Positions 16,683 through 23,967 of a stretch of DNA of 64,000 nucleotides are shown one piece after another (positions within the stretch are counted from its first letter, which is position 1; each line of letters opens with the position of its first letter). Under the pieces are notes generated by a model, which saw nothing but the letters and a program-made list of their open reading frames with translations, did not search any database and was not told where the DNA came from. The translations under genes were made by a program, and so were the position numbers. Source of the stretch: Hyphomonas sp. (GTDB lineage: Bacteria > Pseudomonadota > Alphaproteobacteria > Caulobacterales > Hyphomonadaceae); assembly GCF_017792385.1 (NCBI RefSeq), contig NZ_CP051230.1, positions 3,162,001 through 3,226,000 of the forward strand, read 5' to 3'.

Positions 16683-17354
16683 TCAGAAACCTTGCAGGTC
16701 CGCGATCTCGTCCAGAGGGGCGCGTTCTGCCCGAAGCGTATTGACCGGATGCGCCGGATCCGGCTTCCCGACGGCCATCGCACACCAGATCATCTCGCTG
16801 TCTCCCAGCTTGAAATGATCCTTCAGGGCAGGGCGCAGCATTCCCCAGCATTCCTGCATGCAGGTGCCCCATCCGCGCTCTTCCGCGAGAAGCGCCAGCG
16901 TTTGCAGATACATGCCTGCATGGCCCCACTGCCCATGGCCCATACGCTCGTCGATCACGAAGAACAGGGCAACGGGCGCGCCGAAGAACCGGAAATTGTT
17001 TGCGAACCAGGCAATGCGGGCAGCCCGGTCCTCACGTGGGATGCCGAGCGCTTCGTACATCATTTCGCCAACGCGTCTGCGCCGCGCCTCATGGGGCTCC
17101 CAGAGGTCCCTGGGATAGATTGGCCGGTCGGTCGGCTGGCCCTTGGGGTTTGCCGCCAGGACCGGTCCGGCCATCTGGATCACCGCGTCCTTCGCTTTGC
17201 CACTCACGGCAATGGTGCGCCAGGGCTGGGTGTTGCCACCGGATGGCGCGCGCTGGGCCAGTTCCAGCCAATCGCGCACGTCTGCTTCCGGCAACTGGTC
17301 CGGCAGGAATGCCCGCGTCGAAATTCTTTGAGCAACGGCTTGAGACACGTCCAT
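16683..17354 (-). CDS. nitroreductase family protein
   Basis: A 223-residue FMN-dependent nitroreductase. Markers are QRISTRAFLPDQ, the FMN-contact segment RAPSGGNTQPWRTI and the C-terminal WCAMAVGKPDP. These enzymes reduce nitro groups, quinones or similar acceptors with NAD(P)H; the natural substrate is unknown. I used the ATG at 17354, which lies 7 bases after a GGGAGG ribosome-binding site. That site is inside the 3' arm of a perfect hairpin ending in six Us that also looks like the terminator of the upstream P450 gene, so translation may depend on the hairpin opening. Confidence 0.9.
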   Translation of the reverse strand: MDVSQAVAQRISTRAFLPDQLPEADVRDWLELAQRAPSGGNTQPWRTIAVSGKAKDAVIQMAGPVLAANPKGQPTDRPIYPRDLWEPHEARRRRVGEMMYEALGIPREDRAARIAWFANNFRFFGAPVALFFVIDERMGHGQWGHAGMYLQTLALLAEERGWGTCMQECWGMLRPALKDHFKLGDSEMIWCAMAVGKPDPAHPVNTLRAERAPLDEIADLQGF

Positions 17355-17355
17355 G

Positions 17356-17388
17356 AAAAAACCTCCCATCTGGTCAGATGGGAGGTTT
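17356..17388 (-). terminator. perfect 13-bp hairpin plus U6: P450 terminator overlapping nitroreductase ribosome-binding site
   Basis: Arms 17359-17371 and 17376-17388 are exact inverted repeats around a 4-nt loop. Read on the minus strand the hairpin is followed by six Ts (17361-17356 counting the arm end), then C and the nitroreductase ATG at 17354. It starts 28 bases after the P450 stop. The 3' arm holds GGGAGG, spaced 7 nt from the ATG. Confidence 0.85.
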
Positions 17389-17416
17389 AATGACTTGGCG
17401 CGGCGTCAGCCAAAGA

Positions 17417-18748
17417 TTATTTGCCGTGCAGCATCACCGGCATCCAGGTGTAACCCTTCACGAAGCCGCCCGCCGTGAAGGAGGGTTCGTCCAGCAATTC
17501 GATATGGCTGAAGCGTTCCATCAATTCCTGCCACAGAATCTGCAGCTGGAGTTCCGCCAGCCGGTTGCCCACGCAGCGATGGATCCCGAACCCGAATGAG
17601 ATGTGGCGACGGGCATTCGGGCGATCGATGATGAATTCGTTCGGCTTGTCCCAGAAGCGTTCGTCGCGATTGCCGGACACATACCACATGGCGACCTGGT
17701 CACCTTTCTTGATGGTCTTGCCGTGCATTTCCACGTCTTCGAGTGCGGTGCGGCGCATATGCGCAAGCGGGGTCTGCCAGCGGATCGTTTCCGACACCAT
17801 GTTCGGAATCAGCGAAGGGTCTGCTTTCAGCTTCTCGTATTCGGCCGGGAACTTGTTCAGGGCATAGACCGATGCCGACATCGAGTTGCGGGTCGTGTCG
17901 TTGCCGCCCACGATCAGCAGGATGACGTTGCCGAGCAATTCCATCGGGGTCATGTTCCGGGTCTTTTCCCCATGTGCCAGCAGGCTCATCAGATCATTCT
18001 TAAGCGGCTGCGCGCCCCGTTCCTGGAAAATCTGCATGAAGGTGGCGAGACATTCCATCATCTCGCGCTTCCACTGTTCTTCCCCTCCCGGGCAGATGTC
18101 CGGATTGTTCATGCCGGTGGCCATGTCGGACCAATGGGTCAGATCGCGGCGTTTCTCGAAGGGATAGTCGAACAGGGTTGCCAGCATCATCGTGGTCAGC
18201 TCGATCGACACGGTGTCGACCCAGTCAAACGGTTCTCCGACGGGAAGGGAGTCGAGCAGGCCCTGGGTTCTTGACCGGATCAGGGGCTCGAATTCCTTCA
18301 GCATGTTCGGGGCCACTGCCGGCTGGACCGTTTTGCGCTGCTCGGAATGACGGGGCTCATCCATGGCGATGAACATGGGCAGTTCGAAATCCTCTGGCGG
18401 GCTGCCAAGCGTGATGCCGCCATGCTCCCAGCTGGAGGAGAACCGCTTGTGGTCGGTGTCCACCGCCATGATGTCTTCATAGCGCGTGATCGACCAGAAC
18501 GGTCCGACAAAGGAATCTGCCGTATAGTGGACCGGCGCCTCGTTGCGCAGTCGCTCGAACCGGTCCCACATTTTCTGCTGGCGCCAGACTTCGGGATCTT
18601 CCGGGTGGAGGTCAGCCAGCGGCAGGCTGCTGGCCGGCGGGACGTCCTGGCCGATTTCAAGATAGCCTTCAAACAGCGGATCGCGATGCGAGATCTTCGG
18701 ACGCTGAAGAGCAGGGTGGTCGAGCAGACGAACCGTATCGGCAGCCAT
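17417..18748 (-). CDS. cytochrome P450, CYP153-type alkane/fatty-acid terminal hydroxylase
   Basis: A 443-residue soluble bacterial P450. The haem-binding loop is FGFGIHRCVG with axial Cys392; the I-helix reads GGNDTTRNS; the K-helix ETIRWQTPLAHMRRTA and the segment MWYVSGNRDERFW are features I associate with CYP153, which hydroxylates medium-chain alkanes at the terminal carbon. Class I P450s need a ferredoxin and a ferredoxin reductase, often encoded next to CYP153; neither is adjacent here. A GGAGGAAT ribosome-binding site precedes the start, and two palindromes lie 43-100 bp upstream. A strong terminator follows it. Confidence 0.92.
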   Translation of the reverse strand: MAADTVRLLDHPALQRPKISHRDPLFEGYLEIGQDVPPASSLPLADLHPEDPEVWRQQKMWDRFERLRNEAPVHYTADSFVGPFWSITRYEDIMAVDTDHKRFSSSWEHGGITLGSPPEDFELPMFIAMDEPRHSEQRKTVQPAVAPNMLKEFEPLIRSRTQGLLDSLPVGEPFDWVDTVSIELTTMMLATLFDYPFEKRRDLTHWSDMATGMNNPDICPGGEEQWKREMMECLATFMQIFQERGAQPLKNDLMSLLAHGEKTRNMTPMELLGNVILLIVGGNDTTRNSMSASVYALNKFPAEYEKLKADPSLIPNMVSETIRWQTPLAHMRRTALEDVEMHGKTIKKGDQVAMWYVSGNRDERFWDKPNEFIIDRPNARRHISFGFGIHRCVGNRLAELQLQILWQELMERFSHIELLDEPSFTAGGFVKGYTWMPVMLHGK

Positions 18749-18791
18749 GAATATTCCTCCGACGTTGAGCCTTCTGGGCAGGCTCGATTTA

Positions 18792-18847
18792 TGACGTTGG
18801 AGTCACTTTAACACGGCTTGTCTGAAAAAACTATGACGCCTGCGTCA
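18792..18847. promoter_or_regulatory. twin TGAC-N6-GTCA palindromes upstream of the P450
   Basis: Two sites of the form TGAC-N6-GTCA lie at 18792-18805 and 18834-18847, 42 bp apart start to start, which is four turns of B-DNA. They centre about 50 and 92 bp upstream of the P450 start. The distal one is the better palindrome (TGACGC-CT-GCGTCA). Spacing and symmetry suit a dimeric regulator; its identity is unknown. Confidence 0.45.
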
Positions 18848-18853
18848 TTTTTT
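18831..18853 (-). terminator. possible terminator after the DUF2244 gene
   Basis: On the minus strand, directly after the DUF2244 stop, an A-run, a 6-bp stem with a 4-nt loop and then AG plus six Ts can form an intrinsic terminator. The same bases form the distal palindrome of the P450 upstream region, so either role, or both, is possible. Confidence 0.45.
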
Positions 18854-19340
18854 ACGCAGAAAATCGTTCTGCCCGGGCCTCTTTCAGGGCCGATCGAAGC
18901 GCGCGGGCCAGAGATTTGCGTTCCGGCAAGGTCAGGAATCGCCCGATCACATAGGCCGTCTTGCCATATTCCACGCGCAGCCAACTGGTCGGCGTCAGGG
19001 GATCATCCAGCTCCACCCGCGCGAATGCCGTTGGCAGGGTCGCCGACGATTCCGCGCCATTGGGCTTGCGATGGCTCAGCCGCACCTCGCTGGCCGTCAC
19101 GATGATTCGGGTCTCTTCCCTCTGTTTCCGGAACGAGGACCGGAAGAGCAGATAGAAGATCAGCGCATCCAGTCCGAAAAAGCCGATCACCGGGATCGCA
19201 CCCATGGATAGGAACGCGATGCCCGTCAAAAAGCTCACCCCCGCGACAATACCCATCACGATGGCGAAGCCGCGTTCACTCAGGGATCGGTTCGGCCGGA
19301 GGATGGCGTCCATGTAGATGGTTTCTTCAGCTGTGCTCAT
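18852..19340 (-). CDS. DUF2244 family membrane protein
   Basis: A 162-residue protein with two adjacent membrane helices (about residues 26-45 and 50-66: GFAIVMGIVAGVSFLTGIAF, then VIGFFGLDALIFYLLF), followed by a soluble C-terminal half with RIIVTASEVRLSHRKPNG and YVIGRFLTLPERKSLARAL. This is the DUF2244 pattern; its function is unknown. The ATG at 19340 is chosen because longer frames run back through the divergent nth gene. DUF2244 genes are often found beside nth in alphaproteobacteria, as here (54 bp apart, divergent). Confidence 0.88.
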   Translation of the reverse strand: MSTAEETIYMDAILRPNRSLSERGFAIVMGIVAGVSFLTGIAFLSMGAIPVIGFFGLDALIFYLLFRSSFRKQREETRIIVTASEVRLSHRKPNGAESSATLPTAFARVELDDPLTPTSWLRVEYGKTAYVIGRFLTLPERKSLARALRSALKEARAERFSA

Positions 19341-19394
19341 GTCTTCTAGATAGCACGGTCTTGTGCGCAGGCGAGGGCGCATTAGACAGAGACC

Positions 19395-20123
19395 ATGACG
19401 AATACCCCTCCGGTTTCCAGACCCGCACGAAAGCGCCGCGCACCGCGCGTCTTTGGTCGTGAAAAGGCGACTGCCCTGTTCTCGGCGCTCGCCCGGGACC
19501 GGCCGGACCCGCGTACTGAACTCGATTTCGTAAATCCCTTCACCCTGGTTGTGGCCGTGGCCCTGTCGGCCCAGGCGACGGATGTCGGCGTCAACAAGGC
19601 CACCGCCCGCCTGTTCAAGGTGGCAGACACGCCCGAGAAGATGCTGGCGCTCGGCGAGGCCGGTGTCGCCAAATACATCCGTACGATCGGCCTGTGGCGC
19701 AACAAGGCCAGGAACGTGGTTGCGCTCAGTCGCATGCTGATTGAGGAGTTTGACGGCAACGTTCCGCAAACCCGGGAAGAATTGGTGCGGCTGCCGGGCG
19801 TCGGGCGCAAAACGGCCAATGTCGTGCTCAACGAGGCCTTCGGCCAGCCCACCATCGCCGTGGACACGCATATCTTCCGGGTCAGCAACCGCACCGGCCT
19901 TGCCCCCGGAAAGACGCCGGACGCCGTGGAGGCCGGGCTGGAACGCGCCACACCGCCCGAATTCAAGAAAGGCGCGCATCACTGGTTGATCCTGCACGGC
20001 CGCTATGTCTGCAAGGCCCGCAAGCCCGAATGCTGGCACTGCGCCATTGCGGACCTCTGTCGCTACACGCCGAAGACGCCGGATCCGGCAAATGTCTCCT
20101 CGCTCGGGCCGCGATCCCGCTGA
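19395..20123 (+). CDS. nth: endonuclease III
   Basis: A 242-residue base-excision-repair glycosylase/AP lyase acting on oxidised pyrimidines. The helix-hairpin-helix LVRLPGVGRKTANVVL contains the catalytic lysine, VDTHIFRVSNR contains the catalytic aspartate, and the C-terminal cysteines C-x6-C-x2-C-x5-C (from CKARKPECWHC to LCRY) hold the 4Fe-4S cluster. The N-terminus is basic and slightly longer than in E. coli Nth. It is divergent from the DUF2244 gene. Confidence 0.97.
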   Translation: MTNTPPVSRPARKRRAPRVFGREKATALFSALARDRPDPRTELDFVNPFTLVVAVALSAQATDVGVNKATARLFKVADTPEKMLALGEAGVAKYIRTIGLWRNKARNVVALSRMLIEEFDGNVPQTREELVRLPGVGRKTANVVLNEAFGQPTIAVDTHIFRVSNRTGLAPGKTPDAVEAGLERATPPEFKKGAHHWLILHGRYVCKARKPECWHCAIADLCRYTPKTPDPANVSSLGPRSR

Positions 20124-20246
20124 CGAGCCGGACTGTGGCCTGCCTGCCATGCGGGCAGGGTGCCACCAGTTTGCCCCAATTTAACCAAAACAGGGCCATC
20201 TCCGACCGACACGGCCTCGTGCCTGTACAAACACGGAGTGAACCGC

Positions 20247-21011
20247 ATGATCCGCATGGAAAACCTGCTCGTCGGCGCCACGGCCCTGGGCCTTGTCTTC
20301 GCCGCCCCCGCATCGGCTGACGAGAATGGCTGGAGCGGCGAAGCCGCACTCAGCGCCGGCCTGACCACGGGCAACACGGAAACCTCGGAAGCAGGCCTCG
20401 GCATCGATGTCGACCGGGATGCCGGCGCCTGGAATTTCGGGCTGCAGATCTCGGGCGACTATGGCAAGGAAGACGGCGTCGAGAGCCGCAATCGCTATTT
20501 CCTGGCTGGCGACATAGAGCATGACTTCAACGACACGATGTTCACCTTCGGACGCGCGTCCTATGAGGTGGACCAGTTCACGGGTTTCGACAGCCGCACC
20601 TTCATCGGCGGCGGTGTCGGCTGGTATGTTCTTGATGATGAAGACCACAACTGGACGGTTCGCGGCGGTCCAGGTCTGAAGATCGACGAGGTCAAGCGCC
20701 AGATCACGACCGATAGTACCGGCGCGGTGCTGATCATTCCGGCAAGCACGGAGGAATCCCTCGGCGCCGTGGCGCAGTCCGAATATTTCTATGCGTTCAA
20801 TGATGCCGTTTCGCTCAGCAACAAGACCAATCTTGTCTATGGTCAGGAATCCACACAGATCGGCAACGTCATCGCGCTCACGGCCGCGCTCAACGGCCAT
20901 CTGGCAGCGCGCATCTCCTTCGACGTGCGCCATGATACCTCGCCACAGCCAACTTATGAAGCGACTGACACGGCGACGAAGTTCTCGCTCGTCTACACGT
21001 TGGGCGAATAG
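20247..21011 (+). CDS. DUF481 family outer-membrane protein
   Basis: A 254-residue exported protein with a Sec signal peptide (MIRMENLLVGATALGLVFAA, cleavage probably after ASA), then an aromatic-rich beta-barrel pattern typical of the DUF481/YdiY 'salt-induced outer membrane protein' group: WSGEAALSAGLTTGNTET, FLAGDIEHDFND, GGGVGWYVLD and a terminal strand ending TKFSLVYTLGE. Function is unknown; it is probably a small outer-membrane barrel. The ATG at 20247 follows a GGAG site. It ends 3 bp before the stop of the convergent ATP-grasp gene. Confidence 0.88.
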   Translation: MIRMENLLVGATALGLVFAAPASADENGWSGEAALSAGLTTGNTETSEAGLGIDVDRDAGAWNFGLQISGDYGKEDGVESRNRYFLAGDIEHDFNDTMFTFGRASYEVDQFTGFDSRTFIGGGVGWYVLDDEDHNWTVRGGPGLKIDEVKRQITTDSTGAVLIIPASTEESLGAVAQSEYFYAFNDAVSLSNKTNLVYGQESTQIGNVIALTAALNGHLAARISFDVRHDTSPQPTYEATDTATKFSLVYTLGE

Positions 21012-21014
21012 AGC

Positions 21015-21890
21015 CTAGCCGGACTTCAGGCGCGCGGCGACGGCGCGCGCCAGTCTTTCTCCGAGGCGCGGTCCCTGTTCCGGATACAGATAGGGTTCGA
21101 TCAGTTCGAGTTCCATCAGGCGCAGGGATCCGTCCGGATGACGCAGCATGTCGACCCGCGCATACAGGGGCGTGTCATCCAGCGTCGACAGGATTTTGTG
21201 CGCCGCATCCAGATCCGCACGCATTGGCTGGATCGGGTCTTCATGGCCGCCATAGGCCGACTGAATCCGGTAATCGCCTGCCTTGGCGCGCTTCAACAGG
21301 GCGTGCGACAATTCCCCGTCCACAAAGACAAAGCTCAATTCGCCTTCGGTCCGGATTGTCGGCAGGAAGGGTTGCACCATCATCCTGTGCGGCATGTCCG
21401 GCATCGGGTCTCCGGCGCTCAGCAAATGCTGGCCTGAAGCCCCAGCGCCGACCTGGCGCTTGAATACCAGCCTGTCTTCGCCGAGTTCCCGGAATGCGGC
21501 CTGATAGAGATCCGGCGTCATGTCGTCGATCCAGAGAGTCGGGATGAGATTGGCGCCCCGCTTGGCCAGGTCCTTCAGATAGGTCTTGTCACTGTTCCAG
21601 CGCACAAGTGCCGACGGATTGAACAGCGCCGTATGGCGCTCGATCGTCTCCAGCGTTTCCAGAAAGTCCGTCTGACGGTCCCAGTAATCCCATGTCGTAC
21701 CGATCAGCGCAGCATCATAGTCTGACCAGTCCGCACGCTCGTCGTCCCAGCAGATATCCGTGATCGTCATGCCGCGTTCGGCAAACTCCGGTCGCAGGGC
21801 GCGCATCATGTAATCATGTTCGAATGCATCGGCGCGACGGATGGGAGAACCGGGTTGTGTGACTTGTGAGGAGAGGTAGGCAATCTTCAT
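21015..21890 (-). CDS. ATP-grasp (RimK/glutathione-synthetase-like) ligase
   Basis: A 291-residue ATP-grasp protein. Visible segments are NSDKTYLKDLAKRGANLIPT (start of the ATP-grasp fold), DRLVFKRQVGAGASGQHLL (lysine and glycine loop), VQPFLPTIRTEGELSFVFVDG and LMELELIEPYLYPEQGP with the metal-binding acidic residues. The N-terminal part has a pre-ATP-grasp look (WDDERADWSDYDAALIGTTWDYWD). Such enzymes ligate a carboxylate to an amine or thiol; the substrates cannot be inferred. The ATG at 21890 removes an upstream extension that overlaps the divergent kinase gene. Confidence 0.85.
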   Translation of the reverse strand: MKIAYLSSQVTQPGSPIRRADAFEHDYMMRALRPEFAERGMTITDICWDDERADWSDYDAALIGTTWDYWDRQTDFLETLETIERHTALFNPSALVRWNSDKTYLKDLAKRGANLIPTLWIDDMTPDLYQAAFRELGEDRLVFKRQVGAGASGQHLLSAGDPMPDMPHRMMVQPFLPTIRTEGELSFVFVDGELSHALLKRAKAGDYRIQSAYGGHEDPIQPMRADLDAAHKILSTLDDTPLYARVDMLRHPDGSLRLMELELIEPYLYPEQGPRLGERLARAVAARLKSG

Positions 21891-21972
21891 CCGACCGCCT
21901 TTAGCATGTGCCGCAGTTGCGTCCAGACCGCTCCTCTGGCAGTCCGCGTGGGCACATGAGGGAAACTGTGAA

Positions 21973-22971
21973 ATGAGTGAAATCCGCTTCGAAGTCGTCG
22001 GCCTTGGCAATGCGATTGTTGATGTCCTGTCCCGGACAGATGACGCCTTCCTCCAGTCCAGGGGGATCGCCCGCAATGTGATGACCCTGATTGATGAAGA
22101 TCGGGCGCATGAGCTGACAGCAGCCGCGGTCAACCCGGTGTTCACGTCCGGGGGCAGTGGCGCCAACACCATTGCCGGACTCGCCAGTTTCGGTGCCAGC
22201 GCTGCCTATATCGGAAAGGTGGCCAAGGATGAGCTTGGCAGCCAGTTCACGCGCGAAATGGCGGCAACCGGTGTGCCATTTGCCACCAAGCCACTCGAGA
22301 GCGGTCCGGCCACGGCGCGCAGCATCATCTTCGTTACGGATGACGGCGCGCGCAGCATGAACACATTTCTCGGCGCATCGGTCATGTTCACCAAGCATGA
22401 TGTCGACGAGGAGACCGTCAAGGCCGGCAAGATCCTGTATCTCGAAGGGTACCTCTTCGACCGGGAAGAGGCGAAGGAAGCCTTTGTCTTCGCATCAGAA
22501 GTCGCGCGGGCGGCCGGTCGCAAGGTTGCGCTGACCCTGTCGGACAAATTCTGCGTGGATCGCCATCGTGCCAGTTTCCTCCAGCTGGTCCGGAACAATG
22601 TCGACATTGTCTTCGCGAACGAAGAAGAATTGCTGTCCCTCTACGAGACCGAGGATTTCGATACCGCCCTGGCCGCCTTGCAAGCCGACACGGCAATCGC
22701 TGCCGTGACTCGCAGCGAAAAGGGATCGGTCGTGATCGGGGCTGGAGAACCGATCACCGTGCAGGCTGAACCGGTCGCAAAGGTGGAAGACACAACCGGC
22801 GCCGGTGATCAGTATGCCGCTGGCTTCCTGTTCGGCATGTCACGCGGCCTGCCGCTCGAAACCTGCGCCCGTCTGGGCCACATCGCCGCCGCGGAAGTGA
22901 TTTCGCACATGGGCCCGCGTCCGGAACAATCCTACAGGGCCCTCGCCGAGAAGGCCGGCATTCACGCCTGA
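21973..22971 (+). CDS. PfkB-family nucleoside/sugar kinase, probably adenosine kinase
   Basis: A 332-residue ribokinase-fold kinase. It shows GLGNAIVDVLSRTDD at the N-terminus, GGSGANTIAGLASFG, KVAKDELG and the C-terminal PfkB signature DTTGAGDQYAAGF with the catalytic aspartate. Alphaproteobacterial proteins of this type are usually annotated as adenosine kinase, which would recycle adenosine to AMP, but substrate choice within PfkB enzymes is hard to read. It overlaps the convergent isomerase gene by 10 bp. Confidence 0.88.
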   Translation: MSEIRFEVVGLGNAIVDVLSRTDDAFLQSRGIARNVMTLIDEDRAHELTAAAVNPVFTSGGSGANTIAGLASFGASAAYIGKVAKDELGSQFTREMAATGVPFATKPLESGPATARSIIFVTDDGARSMNTFLGASVMFTKHDVDEETVKAGKILYLEGYLFDREEAKEAFVFASEVARAAGRKVALTLSDKFCVDRHRASFLQLVRNNVDIVFANEEELLSLYETEDFDTALAALQADTAIAAVTRSEKGSVVIGAGEPITVQAEPVAKVEDTTGAGDQYAAGFLFGMSRGLPLETCARLGHIAAAEVISHMGPRPEQSYRALAEKAGIHA

Positions 22972-23567
22972 GCCTTCAGGGCCTCCTCGGCATAGTCGAG
23001 GCGGTCGTGTCCGAAGAACATCTCGTCGCCGACAAAGAAGGTCGGCGCGCCGAATGCGCCGCGTGCGATCGCTGATTCCGTATTGGCCTTCATGGCGTCC
23101 TGGTTCGCAGGGGCTTCGGCCAGAGCCTTGATCTGGTCGAAATCGAACCCTTCTGCGTCGCACATGGCTGCGACCGAGGCGTCATCATCGGGTTTCAGCG
23201 GAGTCGGTGCGGCCCACATATGCTTGAAACAGGCATCGATGAAACGCTTCTGTTCCGAGGGGGTGTTCTGCGAGCCGCATGCGGCACGCAACAACAGGCG
23301 GGTGCTGACCATGGGGAAGTGGGGGTTCATTCGGAAGGGCAGGCTGTAGCGTCTTGTGCAGCGCTGCAGGTCCTTCATCATGTACGCGCCCTTGGCGGCG
23401 ACCATGCCGGGTGGCCGGTTTCCGGTCGCCTGCATCACTGCGCCGAGAAAGATCGGCCGAAAATCGATTTCGGCGCCGGTCCGTTCCGAAATTTCTTGCA
23501 CGGCCGCATTGGCCACGTAGGAGAATGGGCTGATAAAGTCGAAACAGAACTCAAGCTTGCCTGCCAT
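22962..23567 (-). CDS. 2-hydroxychromene-2-carboxylate isomerase (GST kappa / DsbA fold)
   Basis: A 201-residue thioredoxin-fold protein of the DSBA/GST-kappa group. The start LEFCFDFISPFSYVANAAV contains the SPF-Y active-site region where the serine activates glutathione; further on are PPGMVAAKGAYMMKDLQR and the C-terminal GAFGAPTFFVGDEMFFGHDR. NahD-type enzymes isomerise hydroxychromene carboxylate in naphthalene breakdown, yet many homologues lack that context, so the substrate here is open. It is divergent from the HxlR-type regulator by 61 bp, which may control it. Confidence 0.88.
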   Translation of the reverse strand: MAGKLEFCFDFISPFSYVANAAVQEISERTGAEIDFRPIFLGAVMQATGNRPPGMVAAKGAYMMKDLQRCTRRYSLPFRMNPHFPMVSTRLLLRAACGSQNTPSEQKRFIDACFKHMWAAPTPLKPDDDASVAAMCDAEGFDFDQIKALAEAPANQDAMKANTESAIARGAFGAPTFFVGDEMFFGHDRLDYAEEALKAQA

Positions 23568-23628
23568 GGAAGTCTCCAGAAGTAAGTGTCGTTTTGGAAC
23601 TATGGCAAATCAGTATAGGTGTGTCAGC

Positions 23629-23967
23629 ATGAAATGGTCTGATCTTTCAGAAAACTGGTGTCCAGTGGCGCGCACCCTGTCCGTGGTCGGCGACCGCTGG
23701 ACGATGCTGATTCTGCGCGACTGTTTCCTCGGCATGTCCCGCTTCGAGCAGTTTATCGCGTCCAGCGGCATGACACGGCACATTCTCGCAGACCGGCTGA
23801 AGCGACTGGTCGAAGCCGGCGTGCTGGAACGCCGGGCCTATACGACCACGCCCAAACGATTCGATTATGTCCTGACAGAGAAGGGCAAGGAGCTGGCACC
23901 AGCCCTTCTGACGCTCAGGGATTGGGGCAAGAAACACATGCCGGTGCGCCGGGCGACATCGGCCTAG
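23629..23967 (+). CDS. HxlR-family transcriptional regulator
   Basis: A 112-residue winged-helix protein. CPVARTLSVVGDRWTMLILRD and FEQFIASSGMTRHILADRL are the HxlR signatures, with the wing in TPKRFDYVLTEKGKEL. HxlR proteins act as small dimers that respond to aldehydes or redox signals; a conserved Cys lies near the N-terminus (NWCPVA). I chose the ATG at 23629; another at 23602 would add nine residues. It is divergent from the isomerase gene, so it probably regulates that gene. It shares its CTAG stop with the convergent AMP-ligase gene. Confidence 0.9.
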   Translation: MKWSDLSENWCPVARTLSVVGDRWTMLILRDCFLGMSRFEQFIASSGMTRHILADRLKRLVEAGVLERRAYTTTPKRFDYVLTEKGKELAPALLTLRDWGKKHMPVRRATSA

